DNA of 64,000 nucleotides from Brevibacillus borstelensis (GTDB lineage: Bacteria; Bacillota; Bacilli; Brevibacillales; Brevibacillaceae): the NCBI RefSeq assembly GCF_003710865.1, contig NZ_RHHO01000011.1, positions 124,001-188,000 of the forward strand, given 5' to 3'. A program made the position numbers and the translations under genes. How positions within the stretch are numbered: the first letter of the stretch is position 1; every line of letters starts with the position of its first letter. Below the pieces are notes generated by a model. That model made no database searches. It worked only from the letters and a program-made list of their open reading frames with translations, and had not been told where the DNA came from. Below, piece by piece: positions 1 to 8,559 of the stretch.

Positions 1-641
1 CTATCGAGTTCGTCACCGGTCGGGTGAAGTCGGTCCCGAGTATATACAACAAGGCGAATCGCCTTCAATTTCAAATCGATGAAAATATTTGCTGGGAGCT
101 CCGGGATATAGCAGGAATTCGGATCATCTGCCAATTCATTGACGATATTCCAGCTGTGGTGGAAATGATCCGGCGACGCAAAGACATGCGGATTTATTTG
201 GAGAAGGACTACGTGTCCAGGCCAAAGGAGAGCGGGTACAGAGGCTATCATCTGGCCGTAGCGTACGAGCTGATGACAGCCCGGGGTCAGGCGGTCATCC
301 CTGTGGAAATCCAGATTCGCACACTGAACATGAATTTCTGGGCGACGATCGAACACTCTCTCAACTACAAATACGAAGGAATCATTCCCTCCGCGATCCG
401 ACAGCGCTTGATTGAAGCCGCCAAGGCGTCATCCAAGCTGGACAGCGAGATGAACAATATCCGCGAGGAAATCAAGGAGGCCCAGGTGGAGTTCACCGCC
501 AAGGAAGTAGCGATGGAATCGCTGATTTCACTTGTGGAGCTTGATTTGGACGTGGACGATGAGGAAACGGGAGAAGGCATGAAGACCAAAGAAGGGAAGA
601 AACATCTACATGACGACGATGAACTGGCTGCAGGAAGTTGA
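1..641 (+). CDS. yjbM: Small alarmone synthetase, (p)ppGpp synthetase of the RelA/SpoT family (5' end missing)
   Basis: The reading frame is open from the window edge (first whole codon at base 3) and ends with TGA at 639-641, so the N-terminus lies outside. The visible 213 codons carry the RelA/SpoT synthetase fold: an ELRDIAGIR strand, a KDYVSRPKESGYRGYH substrate-binding segment, the VEIQIRT motif and a WATIEHSLNYKY helix. There is no HD hydrolase or TGS/ACT domain, so it resembles YjbM/RelQ, which makes (p)ppGpp from ATP and GDP/GTP in the cytoplasm during stress. The C-terminus is acidic and charged. Its last 32 bases overlap the pepV start, implying co-transcription and coupled translation. 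The GTG at base 24 is internal, not the true start. Confidence 0.88.
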   Translation, partial: IEFVTGRVKSVPSIYNKANRLQFQIDENICWELRDIAGIRIICQFIDDIPAVVEMIRRRKDMRIYLEKDYVSRPKESGYRGYHLAVAYELMTARGQAVIPVEIQIRTLNMNFWATIEHSLNYKYEGIIPSAIRQRLIEAAKASSKLDSEMNNIREEIKEAQVEFTAKEVAMESLISLVELDLDVDDEETGEGMKTKEGKKHLHDDDELAAGS

Positions 642-2046
642 AAAGCGAAAAGACGACCTGATTTCCACGACGCAGGGATTTTTGCGGATCAAAAGCTTGC
701 TGGACCCATCCACAGCACGGGAAGGGGCTCCTTTCGGCGAAGGCATCCGTGAAGCGCTGGACTTTGTGCTTGAACAGTGCAAGCAGGCAGGAATGACGGT
801 AAAGGATGTCGGCGGCTATGCCGGGCATGCGGAGTTTGGACAGGGCAGCGAACTGATCGGTGTGCTCAGCCACGTGGATGTCGTTCCAGAAGGGGACGGC
901 TGGACTTCGCCGCCATACGCTGCGGAAATTGTGGACGGGAAGATCGTCGCCCGCGGAGCGATTGACGACAAAGGACCGACGATTGCGGCGATTTTTGCGG
1001 CGAAGCTGGTCAAGGAATCCGGTCTGCCGCTGTCCAAACGGGTCAGACTCATTTTTGGAACGGACGAAGAGTCTGGTTGGCAGTGTGTCAAAACGTACTT
1101 TGAAACCGAAGAGATGCCGACCATGGGCTTCACGCCGGATGCCGATTTTCCTTTGATATATGCGGAAAAGGGGCTGACAGACCTGACTGTTTTGCAAACG
1201 CATGAAGCGTTCCTCGGGCAGCAGCTCCCGTCGGCCGACAGCCCGGCAGCTCAGCTTCTGGAGCTTGCCTCTGGCAGAAGGATGAACATGGTGCCGGACA
1301 AAGCGGAGGCCAGATTGTTGCCGATGGGCATGGGAGCCGAGGAATTGATTCAAGCATACGAGGCGTATTTGAACGATTCGGGCATGAAGGGCAAGGCCGA
1401 ATGCTCAAATGGGCATGTGCTGCTCCATATGGAAGGCGTCTCCGTTCACGGAATGGACCCTGGCAAGGGCGTCAATGCAGGCACCGAGCTGATTCATTTT
1501 TTGGGAACACTGACGCTGGATGCCCGAGCGGATCAATTCGTCCGCTTCACCGAGCAGTACCTGTATCGGCAGCATTACGGCGAAGCGCTCGGCATCTCTC
1601 ATCATGACGAGGAGATGGGACCGCTCACGCTGAATACAGGCGTAATTCAGTATGAGGCAGATGGCGATGCCCTGTTCCAGCTCAACATTCGCTATCCTCA
1701 CTCCTTGCCGTTTGAAAAGTGGAGCGCCATTTTCAAGGAGCGGATTGCCCAGGCTGCATTCGTGTTCGAGGTGGTCGAGCATTTGCGCCCTCACCGGGTA
1801 GACCCGAATCATCCACTGGTGACGACTTTGCAGCGGGTTTACACGGAGCAGACCGGACTGGAAGCGGGAATTATCGCGATTGGCGGCGCTACTTACGGCC
1901 GTTCGCTGGACGTAGGCGTTGCCTTTGGCCCGCTTTTCCCCGGCCGTCCCGACTGCGCGCATCAGCGGGATGAATACATTCTCATAGACGATTTGATCAA
2001 AGCGACGGCTATCTACGCTCAAGCGATTTACGAGCTGGCGAAATAA
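610..2046 (+). CDS. pepV: Dipeptidase PepV, M20 family metallopeptidase
   Basis: This 478-residue protein matches PepV-type Xaa-His dipeptidases in length and motifs. Visible metal and catalytic residues are His88 and Asp90 (LSHVDVVPEGDGW), Asp120 (GAIDDKGP) and Glu153/Glu154 (TDEESGW). PepV is a cytoplasmic zinc enzyme that cleaves unbranched dipeptides with broad specificity, the last step of peptide use. The start overlaps the end of the (p)ppGpp synthetase gene by 32 bp. An ATG at 619 is an alternative start, but the MTTMNW N-terminus resembles known PepV starts. A GC-rich inverted repeat follows the gene. Confidence 0.93.
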   Translation: MTTMNWLQEVEKRKDDLISTTQGFLRIKSLLDPSTAREGAPFGEGIREALDFVLEQCKQAGMTVKDVGGYAGHAEFGQGSELIGVLSHVDVVPEGDGWTSPPYAAEIVDGKIVARGAIDDKGPTIAAIFAAKLVKESGLPLSKRVRLIFGTDEESGWQCVKTYFETEEMPTMGFTPDADFPLIYAEKGLTDLTVLQTHEAFLGQQLPSADSPAAQLLELASGRRMNMVPDKAEARLLPMGMGAEELIQAYEAYLNDSGMKGKAECSNGHVLLHMEGVSVHGMDPGKGVNAGTELIHFLGTLTLDARADQFVRFTEQYLYRQHYGEALGISHHDEEMGPLTLNTGVIQYEADGDALFQLNIRYPHSLPFEKWSAIFKERIAQAAFVFEVVEHLRPHRVDPNHPLVTTLQRVYTEQTGLEAGIIAIGGATYGRSLDVGVAFGPLFPGRPDCAHQRDEYILIDDLIKATAIYAQAIYELAK

Positions 2047-2055
2047 CCGGAAATG

Positions 2056-2112
2056 CAGGCGGTTCGAAGCAGCATGCACGCATGCAGCCGAGCCGCCTGT
2101 TTCATCCCTTTT
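2056..2112 (+). terminator. Possible terminator after pepV
   Basis: CAGGCGG at 2056 pairs with CCGCCTG ending at 2099 around a loop rich in GCATGC, followed by a broken T-rich stretch. The T-tract is imperfect, so efficiency is uncertain. Confidence 0.4.
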
Positions 2113-2142
2113 GCGAAGCCAAAAAGGGGCATTCTGACCGTT

Positions 2143-2172
2143 TTGTTGTGTTTTTGAAAAGACTCCTATACT
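2143..2172 (+). promoter_or_regulatory. Candidate sigma-A promoter of the DEAD-box helicase gene
   Basis: TTGTTG at 2143-2148 and TATACT at 2167-2172 are separated by 18 bp. Transcription from here would give an untranslated leader of about 115 bases before the ATG at 2295. Long leaders are common in cold-inducible helicase genes; any cold regulation here is inference. Confidence 0.5.
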
Positions 2173-2294
2173 ATAGGGAGACAGAACCAGCGCTCGTCGC
2201 TGAAAATGAAGGACGGATGCCGTTATCCGCTCGTCAGGCAGGGATGGCCGACAGACGGGGGAGGGCGGCTTCCTTTGAAAAGGAAGTGAGCATC

Positions 2295-3782
2295 ATGACA
2301 AAGACATTTGCGTCGTTTGGCTTTCGCCCGGAACTGATGCAAGGCATACAGGATTCGTTTTACAAGGAACCGACGCCGATCCAGGCTGAAGCGATACCAT
2401 TGATAACAGAGGGCAAGGACGTCATCGGTCAAGCGCAGACCGGTACGGGGAAAACAGCGGCTTTTGTGCTGCCGATCCTGAATCGTCTGCAAGCGGGCAA
2501 GAAGGATATCCAGGCTGTGATCCTGACGCCGACGCGTGAGCTGTCAATCCAGATCGCCAAAGAGGCTGAGAAGCTTGGCAAGCATATGGGTGTCAACGTT
2601 CTTTCTTTGCACGGCGGCACGGATATTGAAAAGCAGCTGAACAAATTGAAAGAAACGGTTCACATCGTCGTGGGAACGCCGGGACGGGTACTGGACCATA
2701 TGAAGCGGGGCTCCCTGCACTTTGGCCGCATATCCACGCTCGTTCTGGACGAGGCCGACAAAATGCTGGAGATGGGCTTTCTCGAGGATGTCGAGCAGGT
2801 CATCGTGAACACGCCGCAGCAGCGTCAGATTCTTCTTTTCTCCGCCACGATGCCCGATCTGGTGAAAAAGCTGGCGCAGCAGTTCATGAAGCAGCCGCCG
2901 CATATCAAGATCGAATCGAAGCAAAAGACGGTTGAATCCATTGAGCAGTTTTACTATGTGGTCAACCAGACTGAAAAGACGGATGCGCTGGTCGATCTGC
3001 TGGAGCAAGAAAAGCCATATCTTTGCATTGTGTTTGCCAACACCCAGGTGCGCGTGCAGCAATTGACTGCGCGGCTTCAGGAAAACGGATTTTCGGCAAG
3101 CGCGCTGTATGGAGACTTGTCGCAAAACAAGCGGGAACAGCTAATGAAGCAGTTCCGCGATATCAAATTCCAGTTTCTCGTGGCTACCGACATCGCGGCG
3201 CGCGGGCTGGATGTGGAAGGCGTCACTCATGTGATCAACTACGACCTGCCAAATGACGTGGAGAGCTACATCCACCGCGTCGGACGGACGGGACGGGCCG
3301 GACAAAAAGGGAAGGCGATTTCGCTCGTCTCTCCTCGCCAGAAAAGCATGATGATCCGGTTTGCAAAAGCGACAAAGGCGTCGATCGAGGAAAGGCTGCT
3401 GGTAGTCGGACGCCATCTCGACGCGGGACGCCGCGAGCGCGCCAAAGAACGCGAAGCGTATTTTATTGAACTGCGCGAGCAGAAGGCAAAGGAAGAAGCG
3501 AAGGAAAAGGACAAGCAGATCGCTCCGGTCCGCGAAGCCATCAAAAAGAAGACAAAGGTAAAGCCGGGCTACAAGAAAAAGCTGGCTCGCGAGCTGGAAG
3601 AGCTGCAGACCAAATACGAAAAAAATCGCCGCCGCGCAGAAGCGATCGCTGCCCGCAAGGCAGGGAAATCGGGTGATGCGGGGAAAGCTGGCGGCGCTGG
3701 CAGATCCGGAAAACCGGGCGGAGCTGGCAGCCGTGGCGGAAACCGCTCAGGAAATTTCGGCGGGAAACGTCCGCGCGGTTAA
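2295..3782 (+). CDS. DEAD-box ATP-dependent RNA helicase (CshA/DeaD type)
   Basis: The 495-residue protein has the ordered helicase motifs: Q motif near PTPIQ, Walker A AQTGTGKT at 47-54, PTRELSIQ, GTPGR, DEAD at 152-155, SAT at 183-185 and HRVGRTGRAG in the second RecA domain. The C-terminus is a basic, charged segment followed by a Gly/Arg/Lys-rich tail, typical of cold-shock and ribosome-assembly or RNA-decay helicases. The start was set at 2295 because AAGGAAGTGA precedes it by a normal distance; the open frame extends upstream to 2082 without a ribosome binding site or resemblance to the family. It should unwind RNA in the cytoplasm. CshA itself or another paralogue cannot be separated by eye. 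Confidence 0.93.
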   Translation: MTKTFASFGFRPELMQGIQDSFYKEPTPIQAEAIPLITEGKDVIGQAQTGTGKTAAFVLPILNRLQAGKKDIQAVILTPTRELSIQIAKEAEKLGKHMGVNVLSLHGGTDIEKQLNKLKETVHIVVGTPGRVLDHMKRGSLHFGRISTLVLDEADKMLEMGFLEDVEQVIVNTPQQRQILLFSATMPDLVKKLAQQFMKQPPHIKIESKQKTVESIEQFYYVVNQTEKTDALVDLLEQEKPYLCIVFANTQVRVQQLTARLQENGFSASALYGDLSQNKREQLMKQFRDIKFQFLVATDIAARGLDVEGVTHVINYDLPNDVESYIHRVGRTGRAGQKGKAISLVSPRQKSMMIRFAKATKASIEERLLVVGRHLDAGRRERAKEREAYFIELREQKAKEEAKEKDKQIAPVREAIKKKTKVKPGYKKKLARELEELQTKYEKNRRRAEAIAARKAGKSGDAGKAGGAGRSGKPGGAGSRGGNRSGNFGGKRPRG

Positions 3783-3863
3783 CAGTCGACGGGTAGAAGC
3801 AAAAGCACCCAGCGTGCCAGCCCAGAGTATGTGGCTAGCCTAAGTCTGGGGCAATTGATGCCG

Positions 3864-3904
3864 AAACAGCCTTAGTCCTGAATTTGCAGGGGCTAAGGCT
3901 GTTT
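3864..3904 (+). terminator. Hairpin after the helicase gene, possible terminator
   Basis: AAACAGCCTTAG at 3864-3875 pairs perfectly with CTAAGGCTGTTT at 3893-3904. Only TTT follows, so it may act as an mRNA-stabilising 3' hairpin or a weak terminator. Confidence 0.45.
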
Positions 3905-4332
3905 GCTGTACAGATATTCTGGCAGCAGGATACCTTTCTGTTTCCAATGTCGGTATCATTTTCGTCACCTCAATCATTTGATTTTTTGATGGATAAGGGC
4001 GGCCAGAGACGAAGCGGACATAGGGCAGGTGGTCTTTGGATTCCATTTTGCGCATGCGTTTCCCAGCTTGGCAGACCAGATCGTTGATCGCTGCGAATAA
4101 TCATTGTCTGCTGGAGCGAAAAGAGCTGCGAGATTTTTTGAAAGATAATCAATTGGCTGACAGAGTGCTGGTACCCGAGGACGGAGAGCGCTTTTCATTT
4201 TCGCAAGCCGGGCCGCAGGTCCGATTTCCTCTCCGCCTCTTGACGGATTTCCAACTTGGTTTCATCTGGTAATGTAGTCATCGACAACGATTGACGCAAC
4301 CGCCTCAGGATGACCAGGAAAAGGAGTCTGTC
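3905..4332. other. Intergenic stretch with no convincing gene
   Basis: Short open frames of 60-78 codons occur on both strands, including one on the plus strand at 4036-4272 and one on the minus strand at 3840-4055. None has a ribosome binding site at the right distance or a recognisable motif. The stretch could hold a decayed gene, but no family was recognised. The ribosome binding site of the following gene (AAGGAG at 4321) lies at its end. Confidence 0.3.
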
Positions 4333-5823
4333 ATGAAAAGCTTATTATCCGTGCAATCTTTTCGGTTTTACAGCTATTTTTTATGTTTGTCCTTGATCGT
4401 CTCAACCCTGATTTTGCCTAGTCAGCATGCTTCTGCGGCACAGCAGGCGATTTCCGCCGAGCTGCAAGCCAAGCTTGATGAGATCGATGCCTACATCGAT
4501 GATGCCGCCGCGAAGCTGGGTGCCCCCGGAGGCTCCATGGTGCTGGTAAAGGACGGGCAGATTGTCTACAGAAAAACATGGGGAGTGACCGGAGACGGGA
4601 AGACGGCTGTGACGGCACAAACGCCGTTTTTGCTCGGTTCTCTCAGCAAGGGCCTTACTGCCTATGGAATCATGCTGCTTGTTCAGGCCAATAAAATCGA
4701 CCTGGATGCGCCTGTCCGGCAATATTTGCCTTCATTTACGCTAGAAAGCGAAGAGGACGCCGCAAAAATCACTGTCCGCCAACTGCTCACGCAAACGAGC
4801 GGGCTTGGTACGGAATCCGGCATGAAATTTGCCGACCAGGGAGCGGACGACAGCGAAGCAGTCCAGCGATACGTTCGTGAGCTTTCTACGGAAGCCACCA
4901 CCGCACGGCCGGGTGAACGGCACCAGTACAGCAACGCAAACTACGGGATACTCGGAGCGCTGATCGAACGGATTTACGGCGTTTCGTTCGAGGAGTACAT
5001 GGATAAATCCGTATTCGAGCCGCTTGGCATGTCCAATGCTGCAGCCAGTGTCCGGCAAGCCAAAGAAAAGGGCTGGATGTCCGGTTACCGCTCCTGGTTT
5101 GGTCTGTCTGTCCAAAGCGACATCGCATATGACAACGGGGGAGCTCCTTACGGGTACATTGCGGCAAGTGCCGAAGACATGGGACATTATCTGATCGGAA
5201 TGCTGCAGCCGGATGCCGTGCTTTCTGCCCGCTACACCAGGATGATGATGGAGCCTGCCGTCTTGACAAGAGCCAATTCACAGACCTCTTACGGCTTCGG
5301 CTGGAGGATCACGCCGCTGGCTGAAGGCGGAGAACGCATCTGGCATGCAGGCTCAACCCCCGATTATCGCTCGGAGATCATGCTGCTGCCCGGGGAAGGA
5401 TGGGGAGCCGCCATTTTGACCAATCGCAACAATTCGCTGGAGGAGATCAGGCTTACGCAAGTAATGAACGGGGTCCAGCAGATTTTGCTGGGAAAAAAGG
5501 CGCAGCCCGCAACCTTTTCAGTGCCGATGGAAAGATGGCTGTTTGCAGTTGTTTTTCTCGTCCTGCTCTTGGTAACGGCAATGGTGGTCTACAGATTGTT
5601 CCGAGTACGGCGGAAGTCAGGGAACAGGCGGATATGGGCCGGGCTTGCAACAGTCTTTATCCTGCTTGCCGTTCTCTTGCTGCCGGTGCTCCTGTACGGA
5701 TTGAATGTGACCTGGCATACCTTTTCACTTTTTGTGCCCGATATGGCTGCTTTGGCTGTCGGATGCGTCGTTTTGCTTACCGCAAGCGGTCTTTTGTCAG
5801 TGAAAATGGCAGTGAACGGCTGA
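4333..5823 (+). CDS. Exported serine hydrolase of the beta-lactamase/PBP4* family with C-terminal membrane segments
   Basis: A 496-residue protein with an N-terminal signal sequence ending near HASAA, then a class-C beta-lactamase-like domain. The three active-site motifs are visible: SLSK (Ser103, Lys106), YSN (199-201) and HAG (338-340), the last replacing KTG as is common for esterase or D-aminopeptidase-like members. After residue about 395 there are three hydrophobic segments, so the catalytic domain probably sits outside the cell on a membrane anchor. The start at 4333 follows AAGGAG; an upstream ATG at 4291 lacks one. Substrate unknown: peptidoglycan peptides, D-amino peptides or esters are possible. 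It appears to be a single-gene unit. Confidence 0.85.
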   Translation: MKSLLSVQSFRFYSYFLCLSLIVSTLILPSQHASAAQQAISAELQAKLDEIDAYIDDAAAKLGAPGGSMVLVKDGQIVYRKTWGVTGDGKTAVTAQTPFLLGSLSKGLTAYGIMLLVQANKIDLDAPVRQYLPSFTLESEEDAAKITVRQLLTQTSGLGTESGMKFADQGADDSEAVQRYVRELSTEATTARPGERHQYSNANYGILGALIERIYGVSFEEYMDKSVFEPLGMSNAAASVRQAKEKGWMSGYRSWFGLSVQSDIAYDNGGAPYGYIAASAEDMGHYLIGMLQPDAVLSARYTRMMMEPAVLTRANSQTSYGFGWRITPLAEGGERIWHAGSTPDYRSEIMLLPGEGWGAAILTNRNNSLEEIRLTQVMNGVQQILLGKKAQPATFSVPMERWLFAVVFLVLLLVTAMVVYRLFRVRRKSGNRRIWAGLATVFILLAVLLLPVLLYGLNVTWHTFSLFVPDMAALAVGCVVLLTASGLLSVKMAVNG

Positions 5824-5845
5824 ATCTAGTTCTATAGATGCAGGG

Positions 5846-5874
5846 TTTTCCTCTTACCCTAAAACGGGTACAAT
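5846..5874 (+). promoter_or_regulatory. Candidate promoter of the YvyF-like gene
   Basis: A good -10 box TACAAT lies at 5869-5874, with only a weak -35 (TTTTCC at 5846-5851) 17 bp upstream. Confidence 0.35.
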
Positions 5875-5957
5875 AAATAGAAGTACCAGAAAATATCGGC
5901 CACTTTGGACCTGGGTCCTGCTCAGGGGACAAATCAGGGTATGAGGAGAAAGCTGTC

Positions 5958-6203
5958 ATGACTCAACTATTCTGTGAACAATGCGGTTTGCCTATTCCGG
6001 CGGCTGAATCGGCATGCCGTTCGTGCACACAGGAAGAACTGGATGAGTATCGGGTAGTTCGCGAGTATCTGCGAATGAACCCCAACTCCAATGCGATGCA
6101 AATCGCCAACGCAACCGGTATTTCCGTATCCAGAATCCTTCGTTACATAAAAAACGGCTCCTTGACGATGGTAAACGACGGGCCGAATCGGCGGAACCGC
6201 TAA
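5958..6203 (+). CDS. Small YvyF-like protein with zinc-knuckle and helix-turn-helix-like part
   Basis: The 81-residue product has an N-terminal CEQCG...CRSC cysteine pair arrangement, likely a zinc knuckle, then an MQIANATGISVSRILRYIKNGSL segment that looks like a helix-turn-helix. This layout resembles the flagellar-operon protein YvyF, whose function is not settled. Here it stands alone between its own promoter and a strong terminator rather than with flagellar genes. GGAGAAAG provides the ribosome binding site. It may be a small DNA-binding regulator; family assignment is by layout only. Confidence 0.68.
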   Translation: MTQLFCEQCGLPIPAAESACRSCTQEELDEYRVVREYLRMNPNSNAMQIANATGISVSRILRYIKNGSLTMVNDGPNRRNR

Positions 6204-6205
6204 CA

Positions 6206-6256
6206 AAAACCCACCTGCGGGAAGAATCTGTGCTCCCGATGCAGGTGGGCTTTTTT
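6206..6256. terminator. Strong intrinsic terminator between convergent genes
   Basis: CCCACCTGC at 6210-6218 pairs with GCAGGTGGG at 6241-6249, followed by TTTTTT; A-runs on the other side let it work in both directions for the YvyF-like gene and the methyltransferase gene. Confidence 0.88.
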
Positions 6257-6269
6257 CTTGCTAGCTGGA

Positions 6270-7682
6270 TTACAGCCAGCGCAATCCCTTGGGATAATGG
6301 TTTTTCAGTTGTCCGTCAGCCTGCTTGCCCCAGCCGATGGGGAAGCCGTCCACACAGACCAGAGTCCAGCCAGCTTCTCCTTCCCGCGATAATGCTTCTC
6401 CCTTGAGATAGCGGATCAGGTCAGGATCGGCTGCAGAAAAGCTGGCGACGCGTGCTGCTGCCTCCGCACATACTGCCAAGGCGAGAGCGTGTGAGGGCTC
6501 CAGGCGATTTTTTTTCAGCGTTCCCAGGTGCAAGCCGGCCCGGTTGATGCGAAGGCCGTCCAAATCCAGTCCGGGTCGCGGGGTATAATAAAGCTGGTCG
6601 CCGAAGAGGAGAAGGGCAGAGTCGTCGGCGTACAGATCGCCAAGGTTCGGCAGGGCTTCCCGGACAAAGCTCTGCCAGATTGCGACCGCCTCCTTTTTGC
6701 CGGCGAATGAAGCAGGTTTTCCTTTTTTCTTCGGACGACTGCGAGACTGTTCTGCTGGGGTCGCTTCAGCCGACTTTCTCAGCTTGGCGACAAAGTGGCC
6801 TTCCCCTTGCAGCTTATGGGGCCAAAGGCGTGCGGCCAAAGCCACATCCGGCAAGGACGGGTCCGCCCACTTGGGCTCGCCGGGCGAATACGAGTCTGCG
6901 GAAGGAAGCGGGATCATGTCAAACTCGGGATGGCGCTGTAGAAAGGCAGCCAAGGATTGCTCGTTTTCCAAAGGGGCGAACGTGCAAGTCGAATAGACAA
7001 GCGTCCCACCGGGCTTCAGCATGGCGCTGGCCGCATCCAAAATATCCAGCTGCATGAGGTGGCACTCCGTCACTTTTTCCGGTGTCCACTCCGCGACTGC
7101 CTCCGGGAGCTTGCGAAACATGCCCTCGCCGGAACACGGCGCGTCGACCAGTATCCGGTCAAAGAACAGCGGGAATCGCTCTGCCAGCCGCTCCGGTGTT
7201 TCGTTGGTCACGATAGCGTTGGTGATGCCCAGCCGCTCGACGTTTTCCGAAAGGGCCTTGACCCGCGACGGGTGAATTTCATTGGCGATCAACAGCCCGC
7301 TCCCTTTCATGGCCGCTGCCAGTTGGGTTGTCTTGCCGCCCGGAGCCGCACATAGGTCGAGTACTGTTTCGCCGGGGAGCGCCTCCAGTGCTTCCGCAGG
7401 GGACATGGCACTCGGCTCCTGCAAATAGTACAGACCGGCTGCGTGGTAAGGATGCTTGCCGGGACGATCTCCTTCCCTGTAGCAGAAGCCATTTGGACAC
7501 CATTCCACCGGCTCCAGGGAGAAGGGGGAGAGCGACAGGAAATCAGCCGGCGCAAGCTTCAACGGATTGATTCTGAGGCCGTGGCTCGCAGCCTCTTCAT
7601 AGCTCGCGATAAAGGCTTCGTATTCGTCTTGCAATAGCGCCTGCATACGTGCCGTAAATGCAGCGGGCAAAGGGTTTTTCAT
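6270..7682 (-). CDS. RsmF-like rRNA (cytosine-5-)-methyltransferase, NOL1/NOP2/Sun family
   Basis: The 470-residue protein has a PUA-like/N1 N-terminal part, a class I SAM domain with CAAPGGKTTQ (111-120), DAPCSGEGMF (180-189) and STCTFAPLENE (231-241), and a C-terminal region with the GW and FPIGWGK blocks seen in RsmF/YebU proteins. Cys183 and Cys233 are the expected general-base and nucleophile pair of 5-methylcytosine RNA methyltransferases. It should methylate 16S rRNA. The start at 7682 (ATGAAAAACCC) is chosen because GGAGG sits a few bases before it; the frame continues upstream to 7736 without such a site. Which cytosine is modified cannot be read from the sequence. Confidence 0.88.
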   Translation of the reverse strand: MKNPLPAAFTARMQALLQDEYEAFIASYEEAASHGLRINPLKLAPADFLSLSPFSLEPVEWCPNGFCYREGDRPGKHPYHAAGLYYLQEPSAMSPAEALEALPGETVLDLCAAPGGKTTQLAAAMKGSGLLIANEIHPSRVKALSENVERLGITNAIVTNETPERLAERFPLFFDRILVDAPCSGEGMFRKLPEAVAEWTPEKVTECHLMQLDILDAASAMLKPGGTLVYSTCTFAPLENEQSLAAFLQRHPEFDMIPLPSADSYSPGEPKWADPSLPDVALAARLWPHKLQGEGHFVAKLRKSAEATPAEQSRSRPKKKGKPASFAGKKEAVAIWQSFVREALPNLGDLYADDSALLLFGDQLYYTPRPGLDLDGLRINRAGLHLGTLKKNRLEPSHALALAVCAEAAARVASFSAADPDLIRYLKGEALSREGEAGWTLVCVDGFPIGWGKQADGQLKNHYPKGLRWL

Positions 7683-7768
7683 GGTAGCCTCCGATGTCAG
7701 ATTTTGTCTGGCCCTAAGAGGAAATTGGTGAATCATGGCGAATCCATTTGAAAGTGAGGTGAGAACAA

Positions 7769-8530
7769 TTGAAAGAATCCCGTGCGGAAAGGTACCGCTC
7801 TCGCCGGCGCAACGATTCCGAAGTAAGCCGGTTTTGGATCATGGGTTTGCTCTTCTCACTGCTGGTACTCGCCTTTGAATTTTTGTTTGAGATTCCTGCC
7901 GATGCCACTTGGCTTCAGGAGATGGAAATGGCATTGTTCAGCGCGAGTTTTACTCTGCTTGCCTTTTATCTTTTGGGGCTGACGTTTGTTTTCTCGCGCC
8001 AGCAGGAGGCAGGCAAGGTAAACCACCATGTGATTATTTACGCATGGCTGGGGGCAATTTTGTTTCATCTGTTCTTGCTCATCAGCAACCTGGCAAACCA
8101 ACATGTATACAAAGCAGGAATCATTTTGTTTTTGGGGCCTTTATTTTTAACTGTTTACCATTTTATCACGTACTTGTCCGCTTTGCGCGCCGCAAGACAG
8201 GAACAGGAACAAGCGACGGCCGCCTCCTATGAGCGCGCGGCTTATCAACTGATTCTCGAAGGTACCAAGGTATACGGTGAAATCAATCGGCTCAAAACCG
8301 CCTATCCGGAAGTGGAGCAAATGCTGCGGGCCAATGAATTTTACGGCAAGCTGGAGAGATACGCCCTGGAGATGCAGCAGTATTTGCAGACGAAGCAGTT
8401 TACCCGCAAGGACGTGGAAGTGCTGGAAGGCCATTATTACTACCTGGAAAACCTGCTTCTTTTGGCCAAGCAGCATCCGGGAATTATGGAATCGCGCGCT
8501 TTTGCGCACCGGGAGAGCCACACACGCTAG
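7769..8530 (+). CDS. Four-helix membrane protein with long cytosolic coiled-coil tail, function unknown
   Basis: A 253-residue protein starting at TTG (7769) after GAGGTGAG. About four hydrophobic segments lie at residues 22-42, 50-72, 82-105 and 112-136; the remaining 115 residues are charged, helical and rich in Glu, Gln, Leu and Tyr, as in a coiled coil or helical bundle. No family was recognised. The next gene, 29 bp downstream, encodes a soluble chemoreceptor-type signalling protein, so this may be the membrane sensing half of a two-part receptor; that link is inference from position. Confidence 0.78.
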   Translation: MKESRAERYRSRRRNDSEVSRFWIMGLLFSLLVLAFEFLFEIPADATWLQEMEMALFSASFTLLAFYLLGLTFVFSRQQEAGKVNHHVIIYAWLGAILFHLFLLISNLANQHVYKAGIILFLGPLFLTVYHFITYLSALRAARQEQEQATAASYERAAYQLILEGTKVYGEINRLKTAYPEVEQMLRANEFYGKLERYALEMQQYLQTKQFTRKDVEVLEGHYYYLENLLLLAKQHPGIMESRAFAHRESHTR

Positions 8531-8559
8531 CCAGAAGAAAAAAGAGGAGAGTGACGTCA

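Noticed and set aside
493-1353. 286-codon minus-strand frame over the synthetase end and pepV
   Set aside because: Lies entirely within two well-supported plus-strand genes and lacks a ribosome binding site.
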